This document shows positions 1-10,616 of a stretch of 64,000 bases of DNA, piece by piece; the stretch's first letter is position 1; the number at the start of each line of letters is the position of its first letter. This stretch comes from Morchella semilibera (taxonomy: Eukaryota; Ascomycota; Pezizomycetes; Pezizales; Morchellaceae): NCBI GenBank assembly GCA_009192285.1, contig CM018607.1, positions 62,001 through 126,000 of the forward strand, read 5' to 3'. Under the pieces are notes generated by a model. The model ran no database searches and was not told the origin of the DNA. It saw only the letters and a program-made list of their open reading frames with translations. A program made the translations under genes and the position numbers.

Positions 1-440
1 ACACAGAAACACTCAAACTCAAACACAAAACACACAAAAAAAAGAAAAAACACTTCGCCCCTCCTCCTAGTGCGCTCACTATCTCGAGACTCAATACTAG
101 GTATGTAGATTAGAGTACTATACCCGTATTTGTACGTGGTAAGTCTGAGCTAAGGCAAATTAGCGAATCGAGCTTCACGGATTCTTGCAGGTACTCTTCT
201 CACTTGGGATTAAGACATAGCGAAGCGGGGATAGTGGATTTCCCGATGTTGCATCCAGTACTAAATATTAGGCTGACTTCATTTCCCGGTAACCTGATTG
301 GTGTCGATCTCACCTCCCGCCAACCAGATAGAAGACTCGAACACTCACCAGGACACCCCCCTCACCCGGACAGTAAACATAGGAACACGACGACCTCAGC
401 AGCACCTCACTATAAGAAACGCCAAGGTTACGGCGGTTCT

Positions 441-567
441 TGTTTCTTATAGCAAAAATCTCCCTAAAATTTCTTATAGCAAGTAAGATTTTGGTGCGGG
501 GCCCTTAGCGTGTACCCTGTGTGTTGTTTCTTACAGCAAGGTTTTTTATAGTGAGGTTTCTTATATG
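441..567. repeat. short dispersed TTTCTTATAGCAA motif array
   Basis: The motif TTTCTTATAGCAA or a close variant occurs about five times in 130 bases (near 443, 470, 527, 544 and 557), with a reverse-strand echo (ATAAGAAAC) near 412. Spacing is irregular, so this is not a clean tandem repeat. No coding signal is seen in the first 570 bases. Confidence 0.5.
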
Positions 568-571
568 TACT

Positions 572-691
572 CGTACCTTCCTGACGTTTGGAAAAATGAC
601 CGCTATTGCATGCCATACAAATACGCGCCAAGTCCAAACTTTAGTATGGTATGCAATAGTGGTCCATTTTCCAAACGTCAGGAAAGTACTA
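572..691. repeat. 120-bp near-perfect inverted repeat (foldback element)
   Basis: The left arm (575-617) and right arm (646-689) are reverse complements over about 42 bases with a few mismatches. Shared cores include CCTGACGTTTGGAAAA and CTATTGCATGCCATAC (one base differs). The loop is about 28 bases. It looks like a MITE or foldback element. No target duplication could be fixed. Confidence 0.7.
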
Positions 692-733
692 GTAGCGAGG
701 TATGGCTGTAGGTTACACATTGTAACCAGCCCC

Positions 734-818
734 ATGTCCTGAGCGTACGTATGAGACAGTTCATAGACCGGACATGCATGAGAGAGATTTCGTGAACTGT
801 CTCATACGCCCAAGACAT
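734..818. repeat. 85-bp foldback element, family shared with 21392-21617
   Basis: The ends are ATGTCCTGAGCG and CGCCCAAGACAT. The arms (GTATGAGACAGTTCA and its complement) pair closely, and one arm continues with a CATGCATGAGAGAGATTT block. The same end sequence and block recur in both arms of the element at 21392-21617, so this is a repeat family in this genome. Confidence 0.65.
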
Positions 819-1427
819 ACCGCTTCTCGACCGGTCAGCTGATCCCCCGCATTCTTTGCGTGATGTCACTCGGCGACCAATTGTTTTGAACTGTGGCCTT
901 TGGCCCCCACAACATTAGCTAGTAGCTGAAAATGTCCTTCCCATTATCATGGACGATATTGATCTACATCTTCTCGCGGTACCAGCGTCCTCTGTAACGT
1001 TCCAGTAGCGAATCCAGCTCTAGGCCTCTCTTAGCCGTTTCTCTACCTCGTGCTCAGACCAATTACGATGGTGCCAAAGGAGTTTTTGGTTCATGTGCTA
1101 GTACAGATGAGCATTCAGCTCGAAATGTGGGGTTTTGTCGCTGGTTGCGGGCGTGATTTTCCCGCCGAGGTGTTTGCCCGCGTATCAGGATCAAACAAGG
1201 AGCAGTCTAGCTGAGGTGAGTTCAGCATTTGCTACTTGGCATTCTAATAGCACACATCTCTGATATTACAGTCATGTTCAGACCCTCGATCATTGAGAAA
1301 AGAGATTTATAAAATCCCCCCGTCTACCCTCTACATTGAAGATAAGTCTCAATCCTAACTCCTTCACAACTATCGCTTCTCTTAAGCTGAAAGGTCTAGA
1401 ACATCAAAGGGGGGCCGATTGAATAAC
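819..1427. promoter_or_regulatory. intergenic region; probable promoter of the CD39-like gene
   Basis: No gene is seen. A TATA-like TTTATAAAA lies at 1306-1314, about 115 bases before the proposed start codon at 1428, followed by a pyrimidine-rich stretch (1315-1340). This fits a core promoter plus 5' leader. Confidence 0.4.
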
Positions 1428-3938
1428 ATGGCGGAAGATCTTAAATGTATTGCCCAAACCCACTCTGCCTCACCCCTCTTGGCTTTATCTCCACCTCGGA
1501 TAGGAATAGGAACTAACGTTCAAAACCTTAGATGCCGTTCTTATTGACGCAGGGTCTAGCGGGTCCCGTGTATACGTCTACCAGTGGCGGGAGGAGTTGG
1601 ACGAAAATCAACACAAAACGAAAATTGAACTCGCCGACGGTTATGAGGGGAAAGAAAAGAACCCTGGTACGGGTTTCCGCATATCCCCACCTAATTATCA
1701 TTGCCCCTTGCCATCGCTCCACACATTCATCTACAAGTTCTTAGCAGGACTATGTGCCTTCGAAATCTCCCCTCGAAATCTTGATCATACTAACATCTCA
1801 AGTCTATCACAGGACTTGCAAAGCTTGCACCAGAAATTGCCCCAGCCAAGGATTACGACCCGGATGCCTCGGCGCACATTTCTGAGCAGCTTCTACAGTC
1901 AACTACTGCCACCATTACTGCCAAGACACGCAAGGACGTCGATGAATACCTCGCTCCACTCATCGACCACGCCCGTTTATTTATTCTACCCCACAAAGTT
2001 AGCGAGACGCCTCTATTTGTCCTGGCGACAGGAGGTATGCGCCGTCTCCAGACAACCAACGGCGAGGCGTATGAGATCCTTCGCAAGGCCGTAGAGGCCC
2101 ATGTCAAAAAGACTAAGTTCAAGGATCCAATGTTCGAAACGATCTCCGGTGAGGATGAGGGCCTCTACGGTTGGGTTGCCGCCAACCACAAAGACAAGTG
2201 CTTCGAGAACAAAGAGGTTCCCCATGGATTCATGGAGCTCGGTGGTGAAAGTGCACAGTTTGCGGTCTCCCTATCTCCAACTGAAATCGGCGAATACAAA
2301 GGTGTTCTTCGGATGGTCAAGATCTGGGAGCAGCAGTATGCTGTCTATGTCAGAACCTGGATGGGGATCGGCAATGATAGCGCATGGAAGCAGCACCTTG
2401 AGAATCTGCGCCAGGATGATAGTGCCATGCCCCAGGACCCATGTCTGCCGAAAGGATACTCCTTCCGACTTCCAGGGAGCGACAAGATCGTTCAGGGCAC
2501 CGGAGATTTTAAGGGATGCCTGAAAGAGGCACTTTCGCTCCTGGACTGCCCCAACACGGACTGCAAGAGTGGAAATCTCTGCGTGTATCACTGCGCAAAG
2601 GATGGGGTTAAGACAATCCCCGAGTCAGTGGGATGTCTCCTCCGCGACAAGACCACTGGAAACCCCCTAATTCGCTTTGATCAGAAGGCGTTCCGCGGTG
2701 CATCGGTGTATTGGCATGCAACTCATGGTATCTTCCGTGATAAAATGGCGCTCGGGGGGGGAGATAATTTAGAAGCGTTATGGAAAACTGTAGTGAAATG
2801 TGCAGACAAGGATTGGAAAACCTTGAAAGCCGAAAACCCTACGTTGCAAAAAGATAACTACAAATTCCTCAAGCGTTCGTTCTTTACGGCGGCATTGGCC
2901 ATGGCTACCTTGTTCCTGGGATTTGGCGTCCCGATGCCTAAAGCGGTCATTGAAATCACTCGTTCTTTCGCCGGGGAGAGAGCAAAAAATGCCCTGTTAG
3001 CCGCGCATATTGAAGTGCAGGATGCAATGAAGAAATGTGAAACAGCATTTGCCACTCTTCTGCTTAAATCGGCCGCTGTGGCAGAGGCCCAGCGAGGGGA
3101 GATGGGCGGGCATGAAGAGGAAGAAGAGGTCGAACCCCCGACAATGGAGCAACTCAAGGAGATAGTTGGGCCCAACTGGGAACGAGTTGGTGGGAGGGCG
3201 GAGGCGCTCTTGAATGCAGTGCCCGAGAGAGGGAGGGATATCCGCGCTGCGGCCCAAGAGGCGACCCAGAAGGCGCTGAAGGAGAGAAAGGAGGCGGGTG
3301 ATCTTGTAAAGCGGGCGAGTGCTGGGCTCCGTGATGCGTGCGAGAGAAAACGTAAAGTGCGGCTATCATTTGGGGCAGTTGACCTCGAAGCCGCGATCAA
3401 GGCTGAAGTCAAGGGCAACGTTATAGCCCAAGATACGGTCGGGGAAACGGTCGACATGGTGGTCGCCAGCGCGGTTATAGCCAGGCGCGACTTCCAGGAC
3501 CTGCACGGGCCCATAGCCGAGGACCCGGACGAGCGCTCGGCCGAGGACTTTAGCAGGGTTGAAAGGGCGATCGCAGTCGCGTTCAATGCCGGGCACGGGC
3601 TCAAGGGGCAGACGATCGCAAAAATCGCCGCCGCCGCAGCCGCCGCCCCCGAGGCCACGGATGAGGACACCGTCGAGGCCGCGGTCGAGGCTGCGACTAA
3701 GTGGGTGGTCAAGGTCGTGGGCGGCGAGGTCGGTGAGAAAGTGGATGCAGCGCTAGGGGAGAAGTTCAAGGGCCAAAACAAGTCCACCAAGTACCGCAGT
3801 CTCAATAAAGCGGATTGGACACTAGGGAGGATAGTATTGCATGTCACAGGTTGTGTTCCCGAGTTAAGGACGGTACTTGGGTGGGGAGAGGAGATGGTAG
3901 TTGAGGGTGAGGATGATGGTGATGAAGTGCATGAGTGA
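1428..3938 (+). CDS. GDA1/CD39-family nucleoside phosphatase, soluble, with helical C-terminal extension
   Basis: Three exons: 1428-1446, 1532-1666 and 1813-3938 (about 759 aa). Intron 1 is preceded at its end by AACTAAC; intron 2 has ATACTAACAT before its acceptor. Splicing joins all apyrase conserved regions: IDAGSSGSR at residues 11-19, ATGGMRRL at 123-130, GEDEGLYGW at 164-172, LGGESAQF at 194-201 and GASVYWHATHG near 347. Family members hydrolyse nucleoside di- and triphosphates. Known eukaryotic members usually sit in Golgi or plasma membrane, but here the first motif starts four residues after the sixth codon and no signal or membrane anchor is seen, so I infer a cytosolic protein. Residues from about 430 to 759 are Ala/Glu/Lys-rich, predicted helical, and unlike any domain I recognise. 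The single 2126-nt exon has no stop, supporting the extension as real. Confidence 0.85.
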
Positions 3939-4058
3939 AAAAGGAGGTGGAAGAGGTGACAGTGGCGAATCAGATGCGGGAATAGGGGCGGGAAGATGGT
4001 CAGGGTCAGTTTTACGAGCATCACGATTTACTGTATTTCGTTTCTATCTTGGAAAAGG

Positions 4059-4193
4059 TTTCTGCCTTTTTTGTTTTGTTTAACTGATGGGTGATTGATG
4101 TTTCCGGGTTTCTGTTTTGTTTAGCTTATGAATGATCAATGTTTCTGCGTTTCTGTTTTGTTTAAACTTGTGAATTAACAATGTTTCTGCACG
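4059..4193 (+). repeat. about three tandem copies of a roughly 52-bp unit
   Basis: Imperfect units carry TTTCTGTTTTGTTTA followed by TGAATGATCAATG-like sequence, repeated about three times just downstream of the CD39-like gene, probably in its 3' UTR or terminator region. Confidence 0.5.
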
Positions 4194-6993
4194 CGCCAAC
4201 CCGGAAATATTTTTCACGTCCGAGACTTAAACCCAGAGTATACCAAAAGTATATAATGCGAGAGCTTAAATGCTTGAATAGTGATGGGTAGAGACAGGGG
4301 TGCGTGTATGAACTGTCGACCAATCAAATCAATGAATAAATAGAGTCTCGGGACTTGGCTACTCCGAATGCTCTTGAACAAATTAGAGCATTGTAATTGT
4401 GTGGTGGGAAGAAAAGTCTCGAGACATCTATGACCAGTCTTGTTTTTGTCCAGAAACATTGTCTCGAGATAACCTGTCTCGTGCCCATCACTATATACCA
4501 TGCTGGTTGAATGATGTTATCTCACCGCCCTCAAGTTGATACTCCGCGCTCTCCACCATTATATATTTATAATAGTATAGGTACAAGGCACTAAGTTAAA
4601 GTGAGTGAACTAGATGGGGTGTTGGGCTAACGTGGCCATAGCCTGCATTCGGGAGAACATTGTTCTGTACCATCATGATTCCATGCTAGAAGATATCCCT
4701 CTGTCTCGTGCCCAGCCTTCTTCTGATTGGCCAATAGTCGGGTGTGCATTTCTAGATATCCCTTAAAGCTGCCAGTAGATGCTGGCCCCTTGGGGGACAG
4801 AAAATATTACTGGCACTTGTTAGCAGACCCTCACACGTACTTAATGATTGACGTACCCCCCATGCAAGCTTGGAATTTTTTACTATATATAGGGGGGTCA
4901 ACATCGACAGCTTAAGGGATAACCGGCTATATAATTATACGGTAAAAGACTACAATGCCCATCCTTCCTCCAACTTTTGCGTACTAGCAACCAACCCGTA
5001 GCACTTGAGCTTCAAATGCCAAGACCCGGCCTCACAACCTGGGGGGGATCTTGCCCCGGCATGCGACCCCAGACAGCATCCCCCGTAGTTGCGGGCACCA
5101 GCCTATCAGTTATCAGCTATATATAATCACGGAACTCATTCCATATTATAGGGTGTACCACACACATAAAGGCAGTGAACAGCGACATGATTTGCAGGTC
5201 CCCCCGTAGGGTTAGGTTTTTACCTTCCAAATCGACTTTCTCGACTCCTCAGGGCACAGGTGAGTCATTCCCGGGCAAGGGTATGAACCGCGCCTTAATC
5301 AAGGTTTCCTACCTATGACAATGCACTTATTCTAGCTCAATGTATACTTGTAAGTCGGATCTCAATATGCCACACCGCTTGCTGTTGTGCACGAAATCGG
5401 CCTGAACTTGAGTTTTCCCACCGCAAATTAGCTAGCTATATATAGCTATCCGGACTCCCTGAGCGAAAAAGCAGTTTATAGCCACTTGATGGCAGGAAAA
5501 TCAATAAATTCTATCTATTTGATTGGCCAATTGGTTCAAAAACACTCTGAGTGGCTAAACTTGAAATAGCGACATGTTACCTTTAAGAGAGGGCGCACCA
5601 CATGCAGACATTGTTTAGTGCGAAAATATGATGGCTATAAACAAGCTCAGATGTTACATGCTCCCTTGTCCAGACACTTACACAAGGTCAATTAATGCTT
5701 TCCAGCCCATTACTGCTTGTTTCTCTCCCAAACTCACATAACTGGGGCTAGTCCTCTGATTCTGGCGCTAATACATATTGTTACCGGAAAACCAAAAAAA
5801 GAATATGAAAGAGTGTCGTGGCCGACCGAGTGATAATCCCTGATTAGGCCTTAGATGTCGGGCGTCGTGACGTCTCGTATAGGAGGCTAGAGGACCCAGG
5901 AGCGAAATTATGACGGAGCCAGGATCCTATTTGTTGTATGAGTACGAATATAGCAAGAGTGGATAGGAGCAGAGAGCCGAGACCTTTGGAGTATAGGTAC
6001 TTAGGTTAGCTCTCGCCCTTCCAACTTGATTTCCTGAGTTTTCACAATTGTCAAGAAAGTAGTAGAGCCCTTAAAGGTTATTGGGTTCTAGCAATAGGGT
6101 CTTTAATCCGCAAACCTGACATTTCCGTCTTGTACGGCCGTCTCTATTCCTCTATCCTCTCGCGAGTAGATAGTCCTGTCTAAGAGAGACCCTTGTTAAA
6201 GCAATACTAAGTACGCGCTACGAGTCCGAATAGTTGATTGGGGTCATGGGTTGGCTTCTGGTAGGTTAGGGTTTCTCGAGTGATTTCTCATGACTGACCG
6301 GAGACAACGGACACCAAAGTTGAATTTTTGTTGTGGTTTGCAGGCGGAAGGGGCTTTAATATAATCAGTGCGCTACATATGCCCCATTCCTTTGCCAGTG
6401 ATGGTATCGAGCCCGGTTGTGAGCCCACTGGCTAGTGAGGAATCAGTTCCGATCGAGTTCGCAGAGTGGGGAGGGTGCCAAAACAGCGCTCATCCGCATA
6501 GGCCTTTGTCGGGTATATACTGATTGCAGACATCAACCATACATGAAGTCATGAATTATTGATCAATGGAAGTAGTCGAGGTAGTAGAGAGGTTTTCCAA
6601 TGAAGTTTTCCCTACTCTTTTGTACTATTTCCATGGTGACAACCTGGGTTCCAGGAGGGGAGCGACATTGGAAAGGAAGAAAAGTATGATGATAATGTGG
6701 ACTTCTTTCTGCATTAATTGAACGCAGGAGATGGTCTGCATTATAGAAAGAAAAAGAGCATCAAAAAAATGTAAACAAATACTCTGATTGGATAGTGTTG
6801 ACTCTAACTGGGTCGGGTCTGAAAATCTTGCGAGCCGGCCTGATCTAGAAAAAACCCATACACCCATCATGATAACTCCTCTGTCCGCTGTATACTTTTA
6901 GACAATTTTTTTCTCTGTTTCAATGGTGGGCCGATTCTACCCTATCAGATGCAATCCTTCTTTACCGAGCCCTTAGGAAAACAAGTTGTAGCC
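4194..6993. other. gene-poor intergenic region
   Basis: Short open frames only, none with recognisable homology or splice logic. The sequence has many TATATA tracts and scattered CTCGAGAC/GTCTCGAG words at 4345-4490 and 4695-4710. I see no RNA gene or complete element. Confidence 0.4.
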
Positions 6994-7368
6994 TAGTGTA
7001 GTCGACGATCAGACGAGTTAACTCGAGTCCTCGACTCGAGCCCAAAGCTCAAGCAGTGACGAACAGCTACCCTCACGAGTCGAGTTAGGTCGAGCTTTCC
7101 GCTACTCGACTTAAAAAGCTCGAGCTTCTTAGGCGTTATCTCTCTGAATATCCCCACCTAAATTATGAAATCTCGAAGGACTCAACCCTAACCCTAATAT
7201 TATCTATTTCCACGTGGAGAGCTAGAATGACTCCTGGGGCTCCTATATGGGGCCACTGAAAAGCCCGAGCTCAGCTCGAGCTACTCAAGCTTTTACAAGC
7301 CAAGACAAGTCGAGCAGCTGCTATTACGAGTCGAGTCAAGCTTTTCCTCCTGCTCGTCGACCACACTA
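6994..7368. mobile_element. 375-bp non-autonomous inverted-repeat element rich in CTCGAG
   Basis: The ends TAGTGTAGTCGACGATCA and the complement of TGCTCGTCGACCACACTA match at 16 of 18 positions. The interior is built of GAGTCGAG, GCTCGAGCTT and AGCTCGAGCT words in both orientations, so it can fold on itself extensively. It has no coding capacity. I could not assign a target duplication or superfamily. A related CTCGAG-rich stretch lies near 62525-62760. Confidence 0.6.
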
Positions 7369-8199
7369 ATTCACATAGCTAGTCGAACTAACTTCCAAGG
7401 TATTGCGGCATCAGACGGTCCATTACGTAGCCTTACTGGGCCTATGAAGGAAGGACAGGCGATTGGGGAATGTGGGTACGATCCGGTATTCAGGAGATTT
7501 TGATAGAGAAGGCTGTGAATATTAGAGGGGAGGAGGTTATTACCCACGGATATGGCGCATATGGTTTGCAGAGAGGTGTTATGGGAGCTTATAAGGCGCT
7601 TGCGGGTTCGGCTCTGGAAGAAGATCAACGGGTTTTTAATAGATAAATGTCTAGGCTTCGTATATGAGTTGAGTAGTCGTTTGGCAAGGTAACATGTACA
7701 CTACCTCATGCTAGAGTAGATTTGCTATTCTGTCTCTATGTACCCCGGGGTTCTTAAAGATGCAATGATCGAGCCCAACACTCTAATGTCGCGACCATCA
7801 AAGCTAGACCTAGTCAACCTTTTCAATTTTGTTTCCATGTACTATTTATTATATAGCTCTGCCTAATGCAATTCGATCTATATATATTATTACCTAGCTT
7901 TAGGCATGGTGGCCAGCAGCTGTAAAATTATTCTTTGTCTCTGTTGCATCACTTTGAGGACCCCCGGCCGCGCGGGGTACATAATTACTGTCTACACCCA
8001 ATTCTTTAACTATATCAAGGATCTAGTGCCTCCCCCACTCATTACATATTTGACGATCTTTCATCCCTCATCTCATCTTTTTATCCATAATGTCCAGCCT
8101 TTGACGGGGCTCATTGGTAGCAAGGGGGAGTTCGTTTGCAGGTTAGGAAAGCGGCGGAGTAATAGTATTTTGTTGATTGAATAAAGATGTAGGAATAGG
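7369..8199. other. intergenic, no supported gene
   Basis: An 85-codon reverse-strand frame (7371-7628) and a 92-codon forward frame (7906-8184) are open but match nothing I recognise and lack clear start or splice context. I see no other structure. Confidence 0.35.
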
Positions 8200-9255
8200 T
8201 GTAAACATCCGCTCCCAACGGTCCATCCTAGCCTTTTCATTCTCCATCCTTCGGCACTCTCTTTTCCTAACAAACTTATCAATCCCGCGTTACCCTTCCT
8301 GAACTCCTCGACTAATCCCCTAGCTAAATATCTCTTATCATGGTGTTTTCCTGTTTTAGAGTTATCTAGTCCTTGGTCATCCCAAAATCTCTTTTTGCTG
8401 GCCAAAGTATGTTTCATGCTCTCACGTGCAAGCTCGGCCCGTCTCTTCTCTTCTGCAGCGGTAGCTAAATCTCTTTCCCCGAGACACCTGCTATTTTTCT
8501 TGACCTAAAATCATCAATTGCAGATTCCATTCAAAGATCTAAAGCAAGCTCAAACCCGCCAAATGTCCTTGCTTCACCGCTTTTGACAACGTCTCCAAAA
8601 TTGTCTTTCCTCCTCTCCTCTTCCCATCGCTCCGTGTACGCTTTTATGTTTACATCCAGCCGTCCTCCTGCAGTGCTCCAGAACTTGATGCGCATTAAAC
8701 CAAAGTATTTTGTTTTTTACCCACTGCTTCCTGTCATTGAAGTTGGTGTCTGGGAATCGACGTAGGCAAGTATATTGGCAACGAGAGCTGGGGAGTTAAG
8801 ATCGTTCAAAGCCAAAACTTCTGCAGGAATCAAATCAGATGGCAGTATAGGATCTGAGTTGGTTTTCCCTGAAGCGCGACCAACCTTCCCAAGACCTATC
8901 AACCCCAAGCCCATCAACTAGTTGATCCAAAGCCTTTATCCCAACCTCCTTCAGCTCTTTCCGCAATTCTCTCGGCGGTCTCGGCATGCGCATTGGGGAC
9001 AGCATGGCTTTCAGGAACTAAAATTCGAAAGAGGTCTCGAGAAATCAAAACCAGCTCCAGAATTTGGCTCGGCAAAGGTCTCGGCAGGATTCTCTCTTGC
9101 ATTATTGATATATGGAGTGCTCCAATGAACGAAATTTGCTCTTTCTGTACCCTAAAAAAGAGGCTGGTAGAGTTGGTAGCTGTTCCTATGTATCTAGGAG
9201 ACTCACTGGACCCATCTGTGGCCGCACAGCTTGATTTGGATCTCCTATAGGCCAA
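8200..9255 (-). pseudogene. degraded unknown protein-coding gene
   Basis: On the reverse strand several consecutive frames have protein-like composition but are separated by stops and frame changes: 9255-8914, 8917-8717, about 8690-8535 (with IKAYTERWEEERR) and 8417-8200 (with ARGLVEEFRKGNAGLI and AEGWRMKR). The charged, coherent peptides suggest one old gene rather than chance frames. I do not recognise the family. It ends about 100 bases outside the DNA transposon that begins at 9368. Confidence 0.35.
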
Positions 9256-9361
9256 GGCGCAAGGGAGTTGATAGGTGGAAGAGTCTGTCGCGAGTGAAGT
9301 CAGAGTTCTAATCTTTTTTTTTAAGAAGCGAGCCAGGCACTAAGAGCGGGTCTGGCAGTGC

Positions 9362-9367
9362 GAGTAC
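9362..9367. repeat. target site duplication GAGTAC (left)
   Basis: GAGTAC here is repeated exactly at 18874-18879, immediately outside the two terminal inverted repeats of the 9.5-kb DNA transposon. Confidence 0.9.
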
Positions 9368-9470
9368 TACGGCAGCCTATACTTACAAAAGGGCAAATAC
9401 CTATTGTGTGTGTGCCGGTGCCGCGTCCGGGTACTAGTGTGTTGATTAGTCATAACTGGACAACTTAAGT

Positions 9471-9814
9471 GTGGGACCCTGCATCTTATCAACAATCAGC
9501 CATCATCACATCCGGAAGTCAGAGAAATCAAGACTATTGGGACAATGCCATGTTCGATATATTGACTATCTGATTTCTATTTTTCGCTGGAATATACACG
9601 TTAAGTCACGCGTCTCATTCACGGGGAAGCAGGTAAGATTGAATCCTACTACTTGGAATCCTGCTAGTCGTTACATGAATCTAATTTTTCATGATTCAGA
9701 AACACGCGTTAAGGGATATATCACGGTATTTTCTAGAACAACTTTACAAGAGGAATCTATTGCACCAATTCTCGAGTCAATCAGAAGAAAATTGGCAGCG
9801 CTAGAAGGAAAAAC
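9471..9814 (+). other. possible 5' exons of the dioxygenase gene
   Basis: An open frame starts at 9471. A good splice donor (CAG|GTAAGA) near 9631 and an acceptor (TTCATGATTCAG) near 9701 would join it to sequence homologous to the 161-bp repeat units that follow. In that spliced frame the exon reads through a repeated peptide of the type RNLLHQFSSQSEENW, then meets a TAG shared by the first three array copies. This may be the decayed N-terminal part of the dioxygenase gene. Confidence 0.3.
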
Positions 9815-10440
9815 AGGTAATTTCCGCTCCCCCATATCAATTTTATTTTTCGTTCCACTCATAGACATGCTAGGAAATCGTTGAGCACACGCCCTAGACC
9901 AGTTTAACGAGAGGAATCGATTACACCAACTCTCAAGTCAATCAGACGAAAATTGATTGCGCTAGAAGGGAAAACAGGTGATTTCCGCTCCCCTATATCA
10001 ATTTTATTTTTCGTTCTACTAATAGGAATGCTAGGAGATCGTTGAGCACACGTCCTAGACCAGTTTGACGAGAGGAATCGATTGCATCAACTCTCGAGTC
10101 AATCGGATGAGAATTGGTTGCGCTAGGAGGAAAAACAGGTGATTTCCGCTCCCCTATATCAATTTTATTTTTCGTTCCACTCATAGACATGCTAGGAAGT
10201 CGTTGAGCATACGGCCTACACCAGTTTAACGAGAGGAATCGATTGCATCAATTCTCGAGTCAATCGGATGAGAATTGGTTGCGCTAAAAGGAAAAACAGG
10301 TGATTTCCGCTCCTCTATATCAATTTTATGTTTCATTCCACTCATAGATGTGCTAGAGAATCGTTGAGGGAACGTCCTAGACCAGTTTGACGAGAGAAAT
10401 CGATTGCACCAACTCTCGAGTCAATTGGATAAAAATTGAA
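9746..10440 (+). repeat. 161-bp tandem array with exon/intron-like units
   Basis: At least four units with an exact 161-base period: the AACAGGT(A/G)ATTTCCGCTCC word recurs at about 9813, 9974, 10135 and 10296, and a fifth, diverged unit begins near 10391. Each unit has about 80 bases of open, protein-like sequence (RNRLHQLSSQSDEN type) ending in CAG|GT(A/G)ATT, followed by a T-rich stretch ending ATAG. So the period looks like one short exon plus one short intron. It lies directly upstream of the dioxygenase frame. Confidence 0.75.
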
Positions 10441-10616
10441 AGTACAGCGAGCAAAATTGGTATTTTATTCTTCCTATATCAACATGAAATTTTTGAAGTA
10501 CTGACATTTGTGCAGAAGATACCGGAATACTACGCCCCAAACTTATGCAACGAGAGGAATCTATTGTATCTATTCTTAAAACAATTAGATAAGAATTGAG
10601 GTCACAATATCGATAA

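Noticed and set aside
2858-4024. 388-codon reverse-strand open frame rich in Ser, Ala and Pro
   Set aside because: It is the antisense shadow of the GC-rich C-terminal half of the CD39-like gene, with low-complexity composition and no domain.
9746-10440. CRISPR-like regular repeats
   Set aside because: The 161-base units are contiguous tandem copies without unique spacers, and the genome is eukaryotic.
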